DNA from: Rhodococcus sp. 105337
GTDB taxonomy: Bacteria; Actinomycetota; Actinomycetes; Mycobacteriales; Mycobacteriaceae
Assembly (NCBI RefSeq): GCF_012844225.1
Contig: NZ_JABAGQ010000008.1
Location: 152,797 to 216,796, forward strand
Direction: 5' to 3'
DNA length: 64,000 nt
Part shown: piece by piece, positions 8,590 through 17,513 of the stretch
Layout: each line of letters begins with the position of its first letter
Position numbering within the stretch: the stretch's first letter is position 1
Made by a program: the position numbers and the translations under genes
The notes under the pieces: model-generated
The model's database searches: none
What the model was told of the DNA's origin: nothing
The model's input: the letters and a program-made list of their open reading frames with translations, nothing else

Positions 8590-9651
8590 ATGACCGAGCA
8601 CGACCCGGAACTGCAGAAGCTCTACGACGATTTCGAGGCCGAGCATCTCGATCCGTTGTGGACGCAGCTCGGGGACCTCATGCCGATGGCGCCGACCTCC
8701 AAGGCGGTTCCGTTCGTCTGGAAGTGGTCGACGCTCTACCCGCTCGCGCAGCGCGCGGGCGACCTCGTGCCCGTCGGGCGCGGTGGTGAACGCCGTGCGA
8801 TCGCCCTGGCGAACCCCGGCCTCGGCGGAGTCCCGTACATCACGCCCACCCTGTGGGCAGCGATCCAGTACCTCGGCCCGAAGGAAACCGCACCGGAGCA
8901 CCGCCACTCCCAGAACGCCTTCCGATTCGTCGTCGAGGGTGAAGGCGTGTGGACCGTCGTCAACGGTGACCCCGTCGCGATGCGCCGCGGTGACTTCCTG
9001 CTCACGCCCGGGTGGAATTTCCACGGCCACCACAACGAGACCGATCAGCCGATGGCGTGGATCGACGGTCTCGACATTCCGTTCGTTCACTACACCGACA
9101 CCGGATTCTTCGAGTTCGGTTCGGACGGCGTGACCGACGAGGGAACGCCGGACATCTCACGCTCCGAGCGACTGTGGGTCCATCCCGGTCTGCGTCCGCT
9201 CGTCGGGCTCGACCGCAAGACCAGCTCGCCCATCGCCTGCTACCGCTGGGAGCACACCGATCGCGCCCTCACCGAGCAGCTTGCGCTCGAGGACGAGGGT
9301 TACGCCGCGACGCCCGAGCCGGGCCACGCCGCGATCCGCTACACCAACCCGACCACCGGCGGCGACGTCATGCCGACGATCCGCGCCGAGTTCCACCGTC
9401 TTCGCGCCGGTGCGCACACCCGGCCCCGTCGCGACGTGGGGTCGCTCGTCTTCCAGGTGTTCGAAGGCCAGGGTCGCTTCGATCTCGGCGGAACCCCGCA
9501 CGAAGTTGCCAAGGGCGACATGATCGTCGTCCCGTCCTGGGTCGAGTGGTCGCTCGAAACCGATGAGGGCGTCGACCTGTTCGCGTTCTCGGACGCACCC
9601 ATCGTGGAGCGTCTGCACTTCAACCGCACCATCATCTCCGAAGGAGCCTGA
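8590..9651 (+). CDS. Gentisate 1,2-dioxygenase
   Basis: A 353-residue bicupin enzyme that opens the ring of gentisate to maleylpyruvate using Fe(II) and O2. The first cupin holds the iron ligands: H104 and H106 in PEHRHSQNAFRFVVEG, and a third histidine in GWNFHGHHNE (about 145-147). The second cupin (about 255-345) has HTRPRRD and GQGRFDLGG but lacks the full metal set, as is normal for the family. ATG 8590 follows GAGGAGA; in-frame codons upstream lack a ribosome site. The fumarylpyruvate hydrolase gene starts six bases after its stop, so the two are co-transcribed. Together with the isomerase gene they complete the lower gentisate pathway. Confidence 0.94.
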   Translation: MTEHDPELQKLYDDFEAEHLDPLWTQLGDLMPMAPTSKAVPFVWKWSTLYPLAQRAGDLVPVGRGGERRAIALANPGLGGVPYITPTLWAAIQYLGPKETAPEHRHSQNAFRFVVEGEGVWTVVNGDPVAMRRGDFLLTPGWNFHGHHNETDQPMAWIDGLDIPFVHYTDTGFFEFGSDGVTDEGTPDISRSERLWVHPGLRPLVGLDRKTSSPIACYRWEHTDRALTEQLALEDEGYAATPEPGHAAIRYTNPTTGGDVMPTIRAEFHRLRAGAHTRPRRDVGSLVFQVFEGQGRFDLGGTPHEVAKGDMIVVPSWVEWSLETDEGVDLFAFSDAPIVERLHFNRTIISEGA

Positions 9652-9657
9652 CCCACC

Positions 9658-10479
9658 ATGCGACTTGCAACTCTCCGACTCGACGGCGCAACCGCTGCGG
9701 TGCGTGTCGACGACGACTCCACCGCCACCGTGATCGACGGCTACGCCGATCTGTCCGAACTGCTGAACGACGCAGACTGGAAGGCCGTCGCCGAGAAGGC
9801 AACGGGCAAGACCGTCGACCTCGCCGATGCCGACTACGCACCCGTCGTCCCCAGCCCCGGCAAGATCGTGTGCGTCGGACTCAACTACGCCACCCACATC
9901 CAGGAGATGGGTCGCGAACTCCCCGAGTTCCCGACGCTGTTCTCGAAGTTCAAGGAGGCCCTCACCGGCCCGTACGACGACGTGATCGTCCCGGCGTACG
10001 CCGGTTCGCAGCTCGACTGGGAAGCCGAACTCGCCGTGGTCATCGGCAAGCAGGCGTACCAGGTGTCCGAGGCCGACGCCGAGGAGTACATCGCGGGTTA
10101 CTCGGTCATCAACGACTACACGATGCGCGACTACCAGTACCGCACGCTGCAGTGGGACCAGGGCAAGACCTTCGAGAAGACCAGCGGCTTCGGCCCCGTC
10201 CTCGACACCGACTACAAGCTCGGCACCAAGATCGAAACCCGCCTCGAGGGTGAGGTCATGCAGTCGTCGAACACCAACGATCTGGTGTTCACCCCGGCCA
10301 AGCTGGTGGACTACATCTCGCACATCGTCACGCTGCAGCCGGGCGACGTCATCATCACCGGCACCACAGGTGGCGTGGGCCATGCCCGCAAGCCGGCACG
10401 CTACATCCAGGACGGCAACGTCTGCGAGGTCACCATCGAGGGCCTCGGGTCCGTCAAGAACAAGACGATCATCAAGTAG
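9658..10479 (+). CDS. Fumarylpyruvate hydrolase (FAH family)
   Basis: A 273-residue fumarylacetoacetase-fold protein expected to split fumarylpyruvate into fumarate and pyruvate, the last gentisate step. The FAH metal-binding acidic pair is E122/E124 in DWEAELAVVIGK. Other family marks are VGLNYATHIQEMGRE and the C-terminal PGDVIITGTTGGVGHAR. Length is typical. AAGGAG lies 11 bases before ATG 9658. It is second in the three-gene run dioxygenase, hydrolase, isomerase, although the isomerase acts before it in the pathway. A 3-acylpyruvate hydrolase of other substrate could look alike, but the context settles the role. Confidence 0.92.
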   Translation: MRLATLRLDGATAAVRVDDDSTATVIDGYADLSELLNDADWKAVAEKATGKTVDLADADYAPVVPSPGKIVCVGLNYATHIQEMGRELPEFPTLFSKFKEALTGPYDDVIVPAYAGSQLDWEAELAVVIGKQAYQVSEADAEEYIAGYSVINDYTMRDYQYRTLQWDQGKTFEKTSGFGPVLDTDYKLGTKIETRLEGEVMQSSNTNDLVFTPAKLVDYISHIVTLQPGDVIITGTTGGVGHARKPARYIQDGNVCEVTIEGLGSVKNKTIIK

Positions 10480-10492
10480 GAGAAGGAAGACC

Positions 10493-11206
10493 GTGGGATT
10501 CAACGATCTCGAACTCTCCGAACGCCTGCTCATCGCACGGCGCGGCACGGCGTACCTGTCGCAGCGGCTCGCGGAACTGACCGACGACGAACTCGCCGGA
10601 CCCACCCTCCTCGACGGGTGGACCCGCCAGCACCTGACGGCGCATATCGGGTACAACGCGGCCGCACTGTGCCGGTTGATGGATTGGGCTGCCACCGGTG
10701 TGGAGACCCCGATGTACGCCTCCACCGAGCAGCGGGCGCAGGAGATCGCCGAGGGCGCCACGCTGAGTCCCGCCGCGCTTCGTAACCTGTTCGCTCACAC
10801 CGTGGCCCGGCTCGACGAGAAGTGGCGTCACCTGCCGGAGTCCGCGTGGCAGGCGCAGGTCCGGACCGCACAGGGCCGCTTGGTTCCTGCCGAGGAAACT
10901 GTCTGGATGCGCACGCGTGAGGTCTGGATCCACGCGGTGGATCTCGACAACGGCGGACGCTTCGGTGATTTCCCGAAGGTGGTCCTCGAGTCGCTGCTCG
11001 ACGACATCGTCGGCATGTGGCGGAAGAAGGAACTCGGCGCGGGTATCGCACTCGAGGTCGACGGCGGCAGCACGATCGCCGTGACGCCGGACGCGGAAGC
11101 CATCCACGTGGTGCGCGGTTCGCTTCCCTCAGTGGTGCGGTGGGCTGCCGGACGCGGCGCCGTCGGCGTCGAAGCCGGAGACCTGACGCCCCCGCGCTGG
11201 CTCTGA
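10493..11206 (+). CDS. Mycothiol-dependent maleylpyruvate isomerase
   Basis: A 237-residue DinB-like four-helix protein with a C-terminal sterol-carrier-like domain. It isomerises maleylpyruvate to fumarylpyruvate with mycothiol as cofactor. The zinc ligands known from the Corynebacterium enzyme line up as H51 (in RQHLTAH), E143 and H147 (in TREVWIHAVD). GTG 10493 is the start: AGAAGGAAGA lies just ahead, and codons further upstream run inside the hydrolase gene in another frame. It ends the rightward gentisate operon, and a strong terminator follows 15 bases after the stop. Confidence 0.92.
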   Translation: MGFNDLELSERLLIARRGTAYLSQRLAELTDDELAGPTLLDGWTRQHLTAHIGYNAAALCRLMDWAATGVETPMYASTEQRAQEIAEGATLSPAALRNLFAHTVARLDEKWRHLPESAWQAQVRTAQGRLVPAEETVWMRTREVWIHAVDLDNGGRFGDFPKVVLESLLDDIVGMWRKKELGAGIALEVDGGSTIAVTPDAEAIHVVRGSLPSVVRWAAGRGAVGVEAGDLTPPRWL

Positions 11207-11220
11207 TCCGATCGAGACGA

Positions 11221-11253
11221 AAGGCCCCTTCCATCCGAGATGGAAGGGGCCTT
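11221..11253 (+). terminator. Terminator of the gentisate operon
   Basis: A perfect 14-bp stem (11221-11234 with 11240-11253) and 5-base loop, beginning 15 bases after the isomerase stop. Confidence 0.88.
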
Positions 11254-11293
11254 CGCCATGGTGTGACCTAACCGGTCGACAGCGACCGAGGCA

Positions 11294-11330
11294 CGAAGAG
11301 CCCTCCGCGCACGCGCGGAAGGGCTCTTCG
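11294..11330. terminator. Second hairpin, opposing terminator
   Basis: Arms 11294-11309 and 11314-11330 pair with one bulged base. It stands 38 bases past the stop of the leftward acidic-protein gene and probably terminates that gene, back to back with the gentisate terminator. Confidence 0.7.
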
Positions 11331-11367
11331 TTCCGGTGGTCCACCTCGCCGGACGGCGAGCAGGGGC

Positions 11368-11844
11368 CTAGGTGTGCGTACCGTCCTGCTCGGTGTCCTG
11401 AGGTCCGGAGTCGTGGTCCGGGTGCTCCCGGTCGTGCTCACGATGGTGGGCACCGGGTCCGCGCTCGTCGCGCAAGCCGTCGCCCGGTCCGCGCTCTGCA
11501 CGAGGTCCGCCACCCTCCTCGGGTCCGGTCTCGCGGTCCGAATGCGGTCCTCGCGGTCCGTCGGGCCGCTCTCCGCCGTGGCGCGTGCGGTCACCCGGTT
11601 CGCGTTCGACATCACGCTGCGCGTCCGGAGCCGTCGCCGAGTCCGGACGTTCGCGGCCCCGATCGGTGGAGTCGTGGGTGTCCTGGCCGTCCTCCGCTTC
11701 CTGCGTGCCGTCCTGGGTCTGTGCCGTCACCTGGCCCGGACCTGTGGGCTCGTTGGAGTCCACTGCGGTTGCGATCCCCACCGAACCGGCTGCCACGGCC
11801 ACTGCCGCGACACCCGCGATGAGCCATCGCTTGTCGATGCGCAT
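11368..11844 (-). CDS. Exported low-complexity acidic/His-rich protein
   Basis: A 158-residue protein. Residues 1-28 form a signal peptide or single membrane anchor (MRIDKRWLIAGVAAVAVAAG, then VGIATAVDS). The remainder is disordered and dominated by Asp, Glu, Gly, Arg, Pro and His, with a His cluster near the end (AHHREHDREHPDHD). No domain is recognised. Such tails may bind divalent metal ions or calcium; that is only a possibility. ATG 11844 is preceded by AAAGGGG. The open frame continues upstream through the intergenic region, but that part is not coding. It is a single gene between two terminators. Confidence 0.65.
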   Translation of the reverse strand: MRIDKRWLIAGVAAVAVAAGSVGIATAVDSNEPTGPGQVTAQTQDGTQEAEDGQDTHDSTDRGRERPDSATAPDAQRDVEREPGDRTRHGGERPDGPRGPHSDRETGPEEGGGPRAERGPGDGLRDERGPGAHHREHDREHPDHDSGPQDTEQDGTHT

Positions 11845-11987
11845 TTCCGCACCCCTTTCCTTACTGGTCCTCAGTACCGAAGGTAGGAGCGGGACATGAA
11901 ACATTCCTGAGAAAGAAGTCAGAAATCGACGTGCATTTCGGACCGGATGGGTTGTGCTGCACAGGGTCTTGTGTCCGGAGGCACACA

Positions 11988-12025
11988 CACAGGGGGCCCG
12001 CACCGATCGGTGCGGGCCCCCTGTG
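11988..12025 (-). terminator. 38-bp perfect palindrome, terminator of the carboxylase gene
   Basis: Two 19-base arms, 11988-12006 and 12007-12025, are exact complements with no loop. It starts 11 bases past the stop of the leftward carboxylase gene. Confidence 0.85.
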
Positions 12026-12035
12026 CTCGGCCGTG

Positions 12036-15000
12036 TCAGGCGAGCGATTTCGCCATTCCTCGCTGCACGGCAGCGATGATCTGCGGGCGCAGTTCGGCGG
12101 CGGGAACGATCCGGTGCACCGAGCCCATCCGCTGGGCACGCTGGATGTTGTGGATCGCCTCGAACTCCGCAGCGACCTCGCCGAGCTTTTCGGACCGTAC
12201 CGCGACGCGCAAGGCGCCCAGTTCGACACCGAGACGGGACTTCTCCCCGTCTTCGGCTGCCGCCAGACGTGACTCGATCTCCGTGATGCGGGGATCGCTC
12301 GCCGTGCGCTTGTTGACGTCCCGGGTGAAGACCACCGCGGCAGCGGGAGCGCCGCCGAGAACGGACGCGAACGAGCCTTCGACCGCAAGTACTTCCATGT
12401 TTTCGTTCAGTGCGCCCGAGAACACGACGAATGCTCCGCCGTGGTACCGGGACACCACCACGAAGACGATGGGACCGTCGAAATTGACGATGGCCCGGCC
12501 GATTTCGGCGCCGTACTCGAGCTGCAGGTTGCGCAGCGACTCGGGTGATCCGTCGAAGCCCGACAGATTCGCGAGCACCACGAGCGGCCTGTTTCCGCTT
12601 GCGGCATTGATGGCGCGGGCCGTCTTCTTCGACGACTTCGGGAACAACGTCCCGGACGTCCATTGGTCCGGCCCGTCTGTCGGGAACCAGCCCTTGCGGG
12701 GGATGGCGCGCGACTCGATCCCGATCACGCTGACCGGGGTACCGCCCAGGTGCGCGTCGAAGACCACCGAGGTGTCGGCGTCGGCCATGTCGGCCCACCG
12801 TTCGAGCACGGCGTGGTCCTGGTCGACGACCGAGCGCATCACGGTGCGGATGTCGAACGGCTTTTTGCGATCCGGATTGGTGTCGGACGAGAAGATCTCG
12901 CCGACCGTGGTGAAGTCGCTCGACGGGTGGACGTGCGGGTAGAGGCGCACGTCGCGATCGACCGGGTCGGCGGAGTCGGCTTTGCGCGGGAAGCGCTCGC
13001 CGGGAGCGACATAGGCGTGCGCGTAGTGCGCAAAGAGGGTTTCGACCGCTACTCGGAGATTCGGCGCCCAGTACTGGGCCTGGCCGTTCGGACCCATCAC
13101 GCGGTCGTATCCGCCGATACCGAAGTTGTCCTCCGCGGACACTCCACCGGAGTAGTCGAGCGACTGCTTACCGGTGAGCACCATCGCGCTGTCCGGGGTC
13201 ATGACGAGAATGCCCTTGGTGTGCATGAGCATCGTCGCCTCGGCGTTCCAGTACGGCTGCGCCCCGACGTTGATACCGGTCACGACGATGTTGATCTCGC
13301 CGCCGTTCTGGGTGAACGTGATGATGCGGCGCAGACCCCGCGACACCCAGTCCATGTTCTCGGTACCCGAGTCCATCGAGATCGTGGCACCCGACGACAA
13401 CGCGAACCACTCGACCGGCGCACCGAGACTCTCGGCAAGGTCGATCGCGGCCACCAGGCGCGAGCACTCGGCTTCGGCGACGGTGCCCAGTGCCTTGGTG
13501 GGATCTCCGAACAGAGCAACCCGGGTCATGCCCTCGGGATAGCGGGGCGTCGGAGTGTCCACGATGCCGACGATGAGGCCGGCGGTGTTGCGGCCGTACG
13601 GGCGGTCGACGGCGCCGAACTGTCCCTGCTCGTCGAAGTCGTACTCGACGAACGTACCGTCGCTGCCGGTCAGCAGCGGAATCAGCTCGTAGGGGTACAC
13701 GGTTCCGCGGGCCCGCGAGCGCTGCACCTTCTGGGTGTACTCGTCGAGCGGCTTGAGCGGTTCCTTGGGCGGCTCGGTGACCCGCACGACGACACCGGCG
13801 CCGGAGCGGTACGAGAAGCGCAACGCGACTTCACGCGCGGGCTGACCCGGGTTCTCGCGCAACCATCCGATGACGGTGATCTCCTCGAGGCCCGCACCCA
13901 CGGTCAACGGTGCGGCACTGCGGGCGATCCGGCGCAGATCCTTCACGTCGAGGTCGACGACGGGCCAGACGTAGAGGACCACACGGTTCGTATCGAGGCG
14001 TCGTCCACCGCGTGCGGCCTGGGCGCGGCGCATGCCGTCGAGCGAACTCGCGAGGGCACGTTCGAAGGCGGGCAGGCTCACGATCCGGCCGCTGTCGTCG
14101 CGCTGCTGGGTCAGATCCCGCACCTCGGTGAGGGCGATGAAGCGCTCGTCGGACGGATTGTCCCGCGCGACAATGTGATAGAGGTACGTGTCCGGGTTGG
14201 AGGGCAGGCGCGTGCCGTCGAAGTTCTTCAGTCGCCACAGATCGAGACGCTGCCCCGTCAACGGGTGGATGTCGCGGATATTGCTTTCCTCGGCGTACCC
14301 GGATTCGTAGGCGCGGAAGGTGAATACGTGCTCTTCGGCGATATCGGTGTGGCACACCGTCACCGTCACGCGTCGTGCGCGCGCGATGATCTCGCGGGTG
14401 GACAGGACCGAGGACAGCGCCGCGGCCTGAGCGTCCGCGTCGGCCGGCGCGTCCTCCCAGGCGACGTACAGGTCGATCACCAGGTTCTCGACACCGGGCA
14501 GCGTCGACGCCGATTGCTCGATTGCGTCGAGTACCGAGGTGAGGCCGGAATGCGATGTCTCCGCGGAGATCAGGTACAGCCGGGTACCCCGCAGATCGAA
14601 GTTACCGGTGACGAATTGGCGCCCGTCGACGACGCACGACCGCACGTCCTCGAGGGTCCGGATCTTGTAGGCGCGTCGCGTGATGACTTCGAGCAGCGGA
14701 CCGGGGACGGTGCCGGGGCGTGAAATCTGCTGGGCGAGAAGGTCGATGAGAGGTTCGGGCGTGGTGACGAGGGACTCGATGCGCTGCGAGTAGTCGGCAG
14801 CCTGCGGGTGCTCGGCGAGGTAGGCGAGCGAACCGCGCACCCCGTCGTACACCTGCTCGCGCGCCTTCCGGATCATCGGCTCTTCGAAGTAGCTGTAGCG
14901 CAAGTTGCGTGCGGTGTCGCCGATGACCGGGAAGCGGACCTGCGTCGCGACGATCAACCGGTCGAGGACTTCGTTGAGTTCGTGGGAGACGCCGGCCTCC

Positions 15001-17513
15001 GTGTCGTGGCGGTCGGTCCAGCGCTCGAGCAGTGCGGTGACGACCGGCACGTGCGTCTCGATACGTTCGAGCGCGAGGAACAGCCGGTATACGGCGTCTT
15101 CGAGGTCGGGGGTGCGCGCGAGGTCGGTCACGTCGTAATGGCGCAACGCGCGCGAGAGGCGAGCACGGAAGCTGTCGGGCAGACCGCCTACTTCGACGTC
15201 GAGCGACTGCAGATAGCCGTGGAAGAACTCGCGGGGGCTGTGCACGCGGTCTTCGGTGTTCCGCTCTTCGTCGGTCGGACGGTTGCGCGAAAGGTCGCAG
15301 ACGTCTGCGAACGTGGTCAGCAGAGCGAGTTCGGCGCGCACGAGATCACACGACCGCACACCTGCCGAGAGACGCTCGTACTCGGCGAGAAGCGCCGCGG
15401 TCCGTTTGGCCGAGACGTCGTACCCGGTGATGAGCGCTCCGAGCGAATCGAGCCGCGCCAGCGCATCCGCAGCGAGATCGTCGCTGAGCGCCGGTCCGGG
15501 GGTGGGGAACTCCACGCGCTCGACGGCTTCGGTGACGACTTCTTCGACGATCTGGTCGACGCGCAGCAGCGGGGCGCCGGCGTCCACCTGGGCGTTGACG
15601 ACGGCGAGGATCTCGCGGACCTTACCGGCGAACGGAGCGCGGACCGCGGTCTCCATCTTCATCGACTCGAGAACGACGAGCGTCTGCCCGGCTTCGACCT
15701 CGTCGCCGACCGCGACGGGGACGGCAACGACGACAGCGGGCGCCGGAGTGCGGACGACTCCGGCCTCGTCCTGGCTGATCTGGTGGCTGATCCCGTCGAC
15801 CTCGACGAGGAAATGGGCGGGCCCGGCTATCGAGACGACGTGGTGGCGGCGACCGTCGAGCGTGAGCCGCGATTCGTAGTCTCCGAGACGTTCGAGTTCG
15901 ACGTCGAACTCGGTCACTCCGGTGTCGAGCCGGTAGCGGTGCGGTCCGACCTGGCCGACCACGAGTTCGTACGCCTGACCCTGGTAGCTCAGTTCGATCT
16001 TGCGGCCGACGGCATGTCCGGCGCGTGGCCGGCCGCCGCGTGCGGACGCGAGGAACGCGGTGCGCTCGCGGGCTTCGTCGGCGTTGTAGACATCGACGGC
16101 GGTTGCGACGAGTGCGATGTCGGCGACTCGCGTCGGCCCGGACTCGCTGCCGGCACCGGAGCGGTCGAGCCAGCCGGTGTCGGCGGACGCGTCGACGACC
16201 TCCGGGCGGTCGAGCAGGTCGAGCAGGAACGATTTGGTCGTGGTGCCTCCGTCGAGGACGACCGTGGTTTCTCGCAGGGCGGTGCGCAGGCGTGCGAGCG
16301 CTTCGCCGCGGTTCCGTCCCCAAGCGATGACCTTGGCGACCATCGAGTCGTAGTCGGGAGGAATCACGTCTCCCTGCGCGATGCCCGTGTCCACCCGCAG
16401 GCCGGACCCCAGCGGGAATTTGAGCAGTTGCACCGTGCCGGGCGCGGGCGCGAAGCCGTTGGCGGCATCCTCGGCGTTGAGCCGTGCCTCGACCGCGTGG
16501 CCGAATTCCGGCGGGCAGTCACCCACGAGGGGCTCTCCGGAGGCGACGAGGATCTGGAGTTTGACGAGGTCGATGCCGGTGGTGACCTCGGTGATGGGGT
16601 GTTCGACCTGCAGGCGGGTGTTGACCTCGAGGAAGGTGAACGTCTTCAAGTGCGGCTGGTAGAGGTACTCGACGGTTCCGGCGCCGCAGTATCCCGCGGC
16701 CCGGACGAGGTCGGCGGACACCGAGCGCAGGTGGTCGGACTGTTCCGCGGTGAGCAGCGGGGAAGCCGATTCCTCGATGACCTTCTGGTTCTTGCGCTGG
16801 ATGGAGCAGTCACGCACGCCGGGAGCCCACACGTTGCCGTGCGTGTCGGCGATGACCTGCACCTCGACGTGGCGCGCGTCGGTGACGAGGCGTTCGATGA
16901 AGACCACGGGGTCGCCGAAGGACCGTTCGGCTTCGCCCTGCGTGCGCTCGAGTGCCAGTTCGAGTTCGTCTTCGGCGTAGACCTTGCGGATGCCGCGACC
17001 GCCGCCGCCGGAGCGCGCTTTGATGATGAGCGGGTAACCGATGGCCTGGGCATGACGACGCGCATCGGCGCGGGACTCCACGGGTCCGCCGGACCACGGG
17101 GCGACCGGCACCCCGACCTTCTCGGCGAGCAGTTTGGCTTCGACCTTGTCACCGAGGAGACGCATCGCATCCGCGGACGGACCGATGAATGTGATGTTCA
17201 GCCGCGCGCACAGGTCGGCGAAGACGGGATCTTCCGCCACGAATCCCCAGCCGACCCAGACTGCGTCGGCTTTCGCTTCGAGGAGTGCGCGCTCGAGTTC
17301 TGCGTGATCGAGGTAGGAAGTCGCGGCCGTCGTCGAAGGGCGAAGGGTGACGCCTTCGTCGGCCTGACGGACGAACATGGCACGGCGTTCGGCGTCCGTG
17401 TGCAGAGCGATCGTCTTGATGCCGTAGCCGTGTTCGGAGTTGAGCTCCCGGACTGCCCGGATGAGGCGGACTGCCGCCTCACCCCGGTTGACCACTGCGA
17501 TCCGCTTGAACAT
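12036..17513 (-). CDS. Single-chain multidomain acyl-CoA (acetyl/propionyl-CoA) carboxylase
   Basis: A 1,825-residue enzyme with all the parts of a biotin-dependent carboxylase in one chain. Biotin carboxylase is at about 1-450 (ARSGGGGRGIRKV ATP loop; EVNTRLQVEHPITE signature). The biotin carrier is at about 585-660, with biotinyl K619 in ESMKMET. A large central region of 550-600 residues follows, like the ACC central part of eukaryotes. The carboxyltransferase comes last, about 1240-1825 (VVTGINVGAQPYWNAEATML; AKGWFPTDG-like region; RYHGGAFVVFSGALN). It should carboxylate acyl-CoA to supply lipid synthesis. ATG 17513 begins the usual FKRIAVVNRGEAAVR; the open frame further upstream to 17726 has no likeness to the family. 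The order BC-BCCP-central-CT matches eukaryotic ACC rather than the split bacterial enzyme. Substrate chain length cannot be read from the sequence. Confidence 0.85.
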   Translation of the reverse strand: MFKRIAVVNRGEAAVRLIRAVRELNSEHGYGIKTIALHTDAERRAMFVRQADEGVTLRPSTTAATSYLDHAELERALLEAKADAVWVGWGFVAEDPVFADLCARLNITFIGPSADAMRLLGDKVEAKLLAEKVGVPVAPWSGGPVESRADARRHAQAIGYPLIIKARSGGGGRGIRKVYAEDELELALERTQGEAERSFGDPVVFIERLVTDARHVEVQVIADTHGNVWAPGVRDCSIQRKNQKVIEESASPLLTAEQSDHLRSVSADLVRAAGYCGAGTVEYLYQPHLKTFTFLEVNTRLQVEHPITEVTTGIDLVKLQILVASGEPLVGDCPPEFGHAVEARLNAEDAANGFAPAPGTVQLLKFPLGSGLRVDTGIAQGDVIPPDYDSMVAKVIAWGRNRGEALARLRTALRETTVVLDGGTTTKSFLLDLLDRPEVVDASADTGWLDRSGAGSESGPTRVADIALVATAVDVYNADEARERTAFLASARGGRPRAGHAVGRKIELSYQGQAYELVVGQVGPHRYRLDTGVTEFDVELERLGDYESRLTLDGRRHHVVSIAGPAHFLVEVDGISHQISQDEAGVVRTPAPAVVVAVPVAVGDEVEAGQTLVVLESMKMETAVRAPFAGKVREILAVVNAQVDAGAPLLRVDQIVEEVVTEAVERVEFPTPGPALSDDLAADALARLDSLGALITGYDVSAKRTAALLAEYERLSAGVRSCDLVRAELALLTTFADVCDLSRNRPTDEERNTEDRVHSPREFFHGYLQSLDVEVGGLPDSFRARLSRALRHYDVTDLARTPDLEDAVYRLFLALERIETHVPVVTALLERWTDRHDTEAGVSHELNEVLDRLIVATQVRFPVIGDTARNLRYSYFEEPMIRKAREQVYDGVRGSLAYLAEHPQAADYSQRIESLVTTPEPLIDLLAQQISRPGTVPGPLLEVITRRAYKIRTLEDVRSCVVDGRQFVTGNFDLRGTRLYLISAETSHSGLTSVLDAIEQSASTLPGVENLVIDLYVAWEDAPADADAQAAALSSVLSTREIIARARRVTVTVCHTDIAEEHVFTFRAYESGYAEESNIRDIHPLTGQRLDLWRLKNFDGTRLPSNPDTYLYHIVARDNPSDERFIALTEVRDLTQQRDDSGRIVSLPAFERALASSLDGMRRAQAARGGRRLDTNRVVLYVWPVVDLDVKDLRRIARSAAPLTVGAGLEEITVIGWLRENPGQPAREVALRFSYRSGAGVVVRVTEPPKEPLKPLDEYTQKVQRSRARGTVYPYELIPLLTGSDGTFVEYDFDEQGQFGAVDRPYGRNTAGLIVGIVDTPTPRYPEGMTRVALFGDPTKALGTVAEAECSRLVAAIDLAESLGAPVEWFALSSGATISMDSGTENMDWVSRGLRRIITFTQNGGEINIVVTGINVGAQPYWNAEATMLMHTKGILVMTPDSAMVLTGKQSLDYSGGVSAEDNFGIGGYDRVMGPNGQAQYWAPNLRVAVETLFAHYAHAYVAPGERFPRKADSADPVDRDVRLYPHVHPSSDFTTVGEIFSSDTNPDRKKPFDIRTVMRSVVDQDHAVLERWADMADADTSVVFDAHLGGTPVSVIGIESRAIPRKGWFPTDGPDQWTSGTLFPKSSKKTARAINAASGNRPLVVLANLSGFDGSPESLRNLQLEYGAEIGRAIVNFDGPIVFVVVSRYHGGAFVVFSGALNENMEVLAVEGSFASVLGGAPAAAVVFTRDVNKRTASDPRITEIESRLAAAEDGEKSRLGVELGALRVAVRSEKLGEVAAEFEAIHNIQRAQRMGSVHRIVPAAELRPQIIAAVQRGMAKSLA

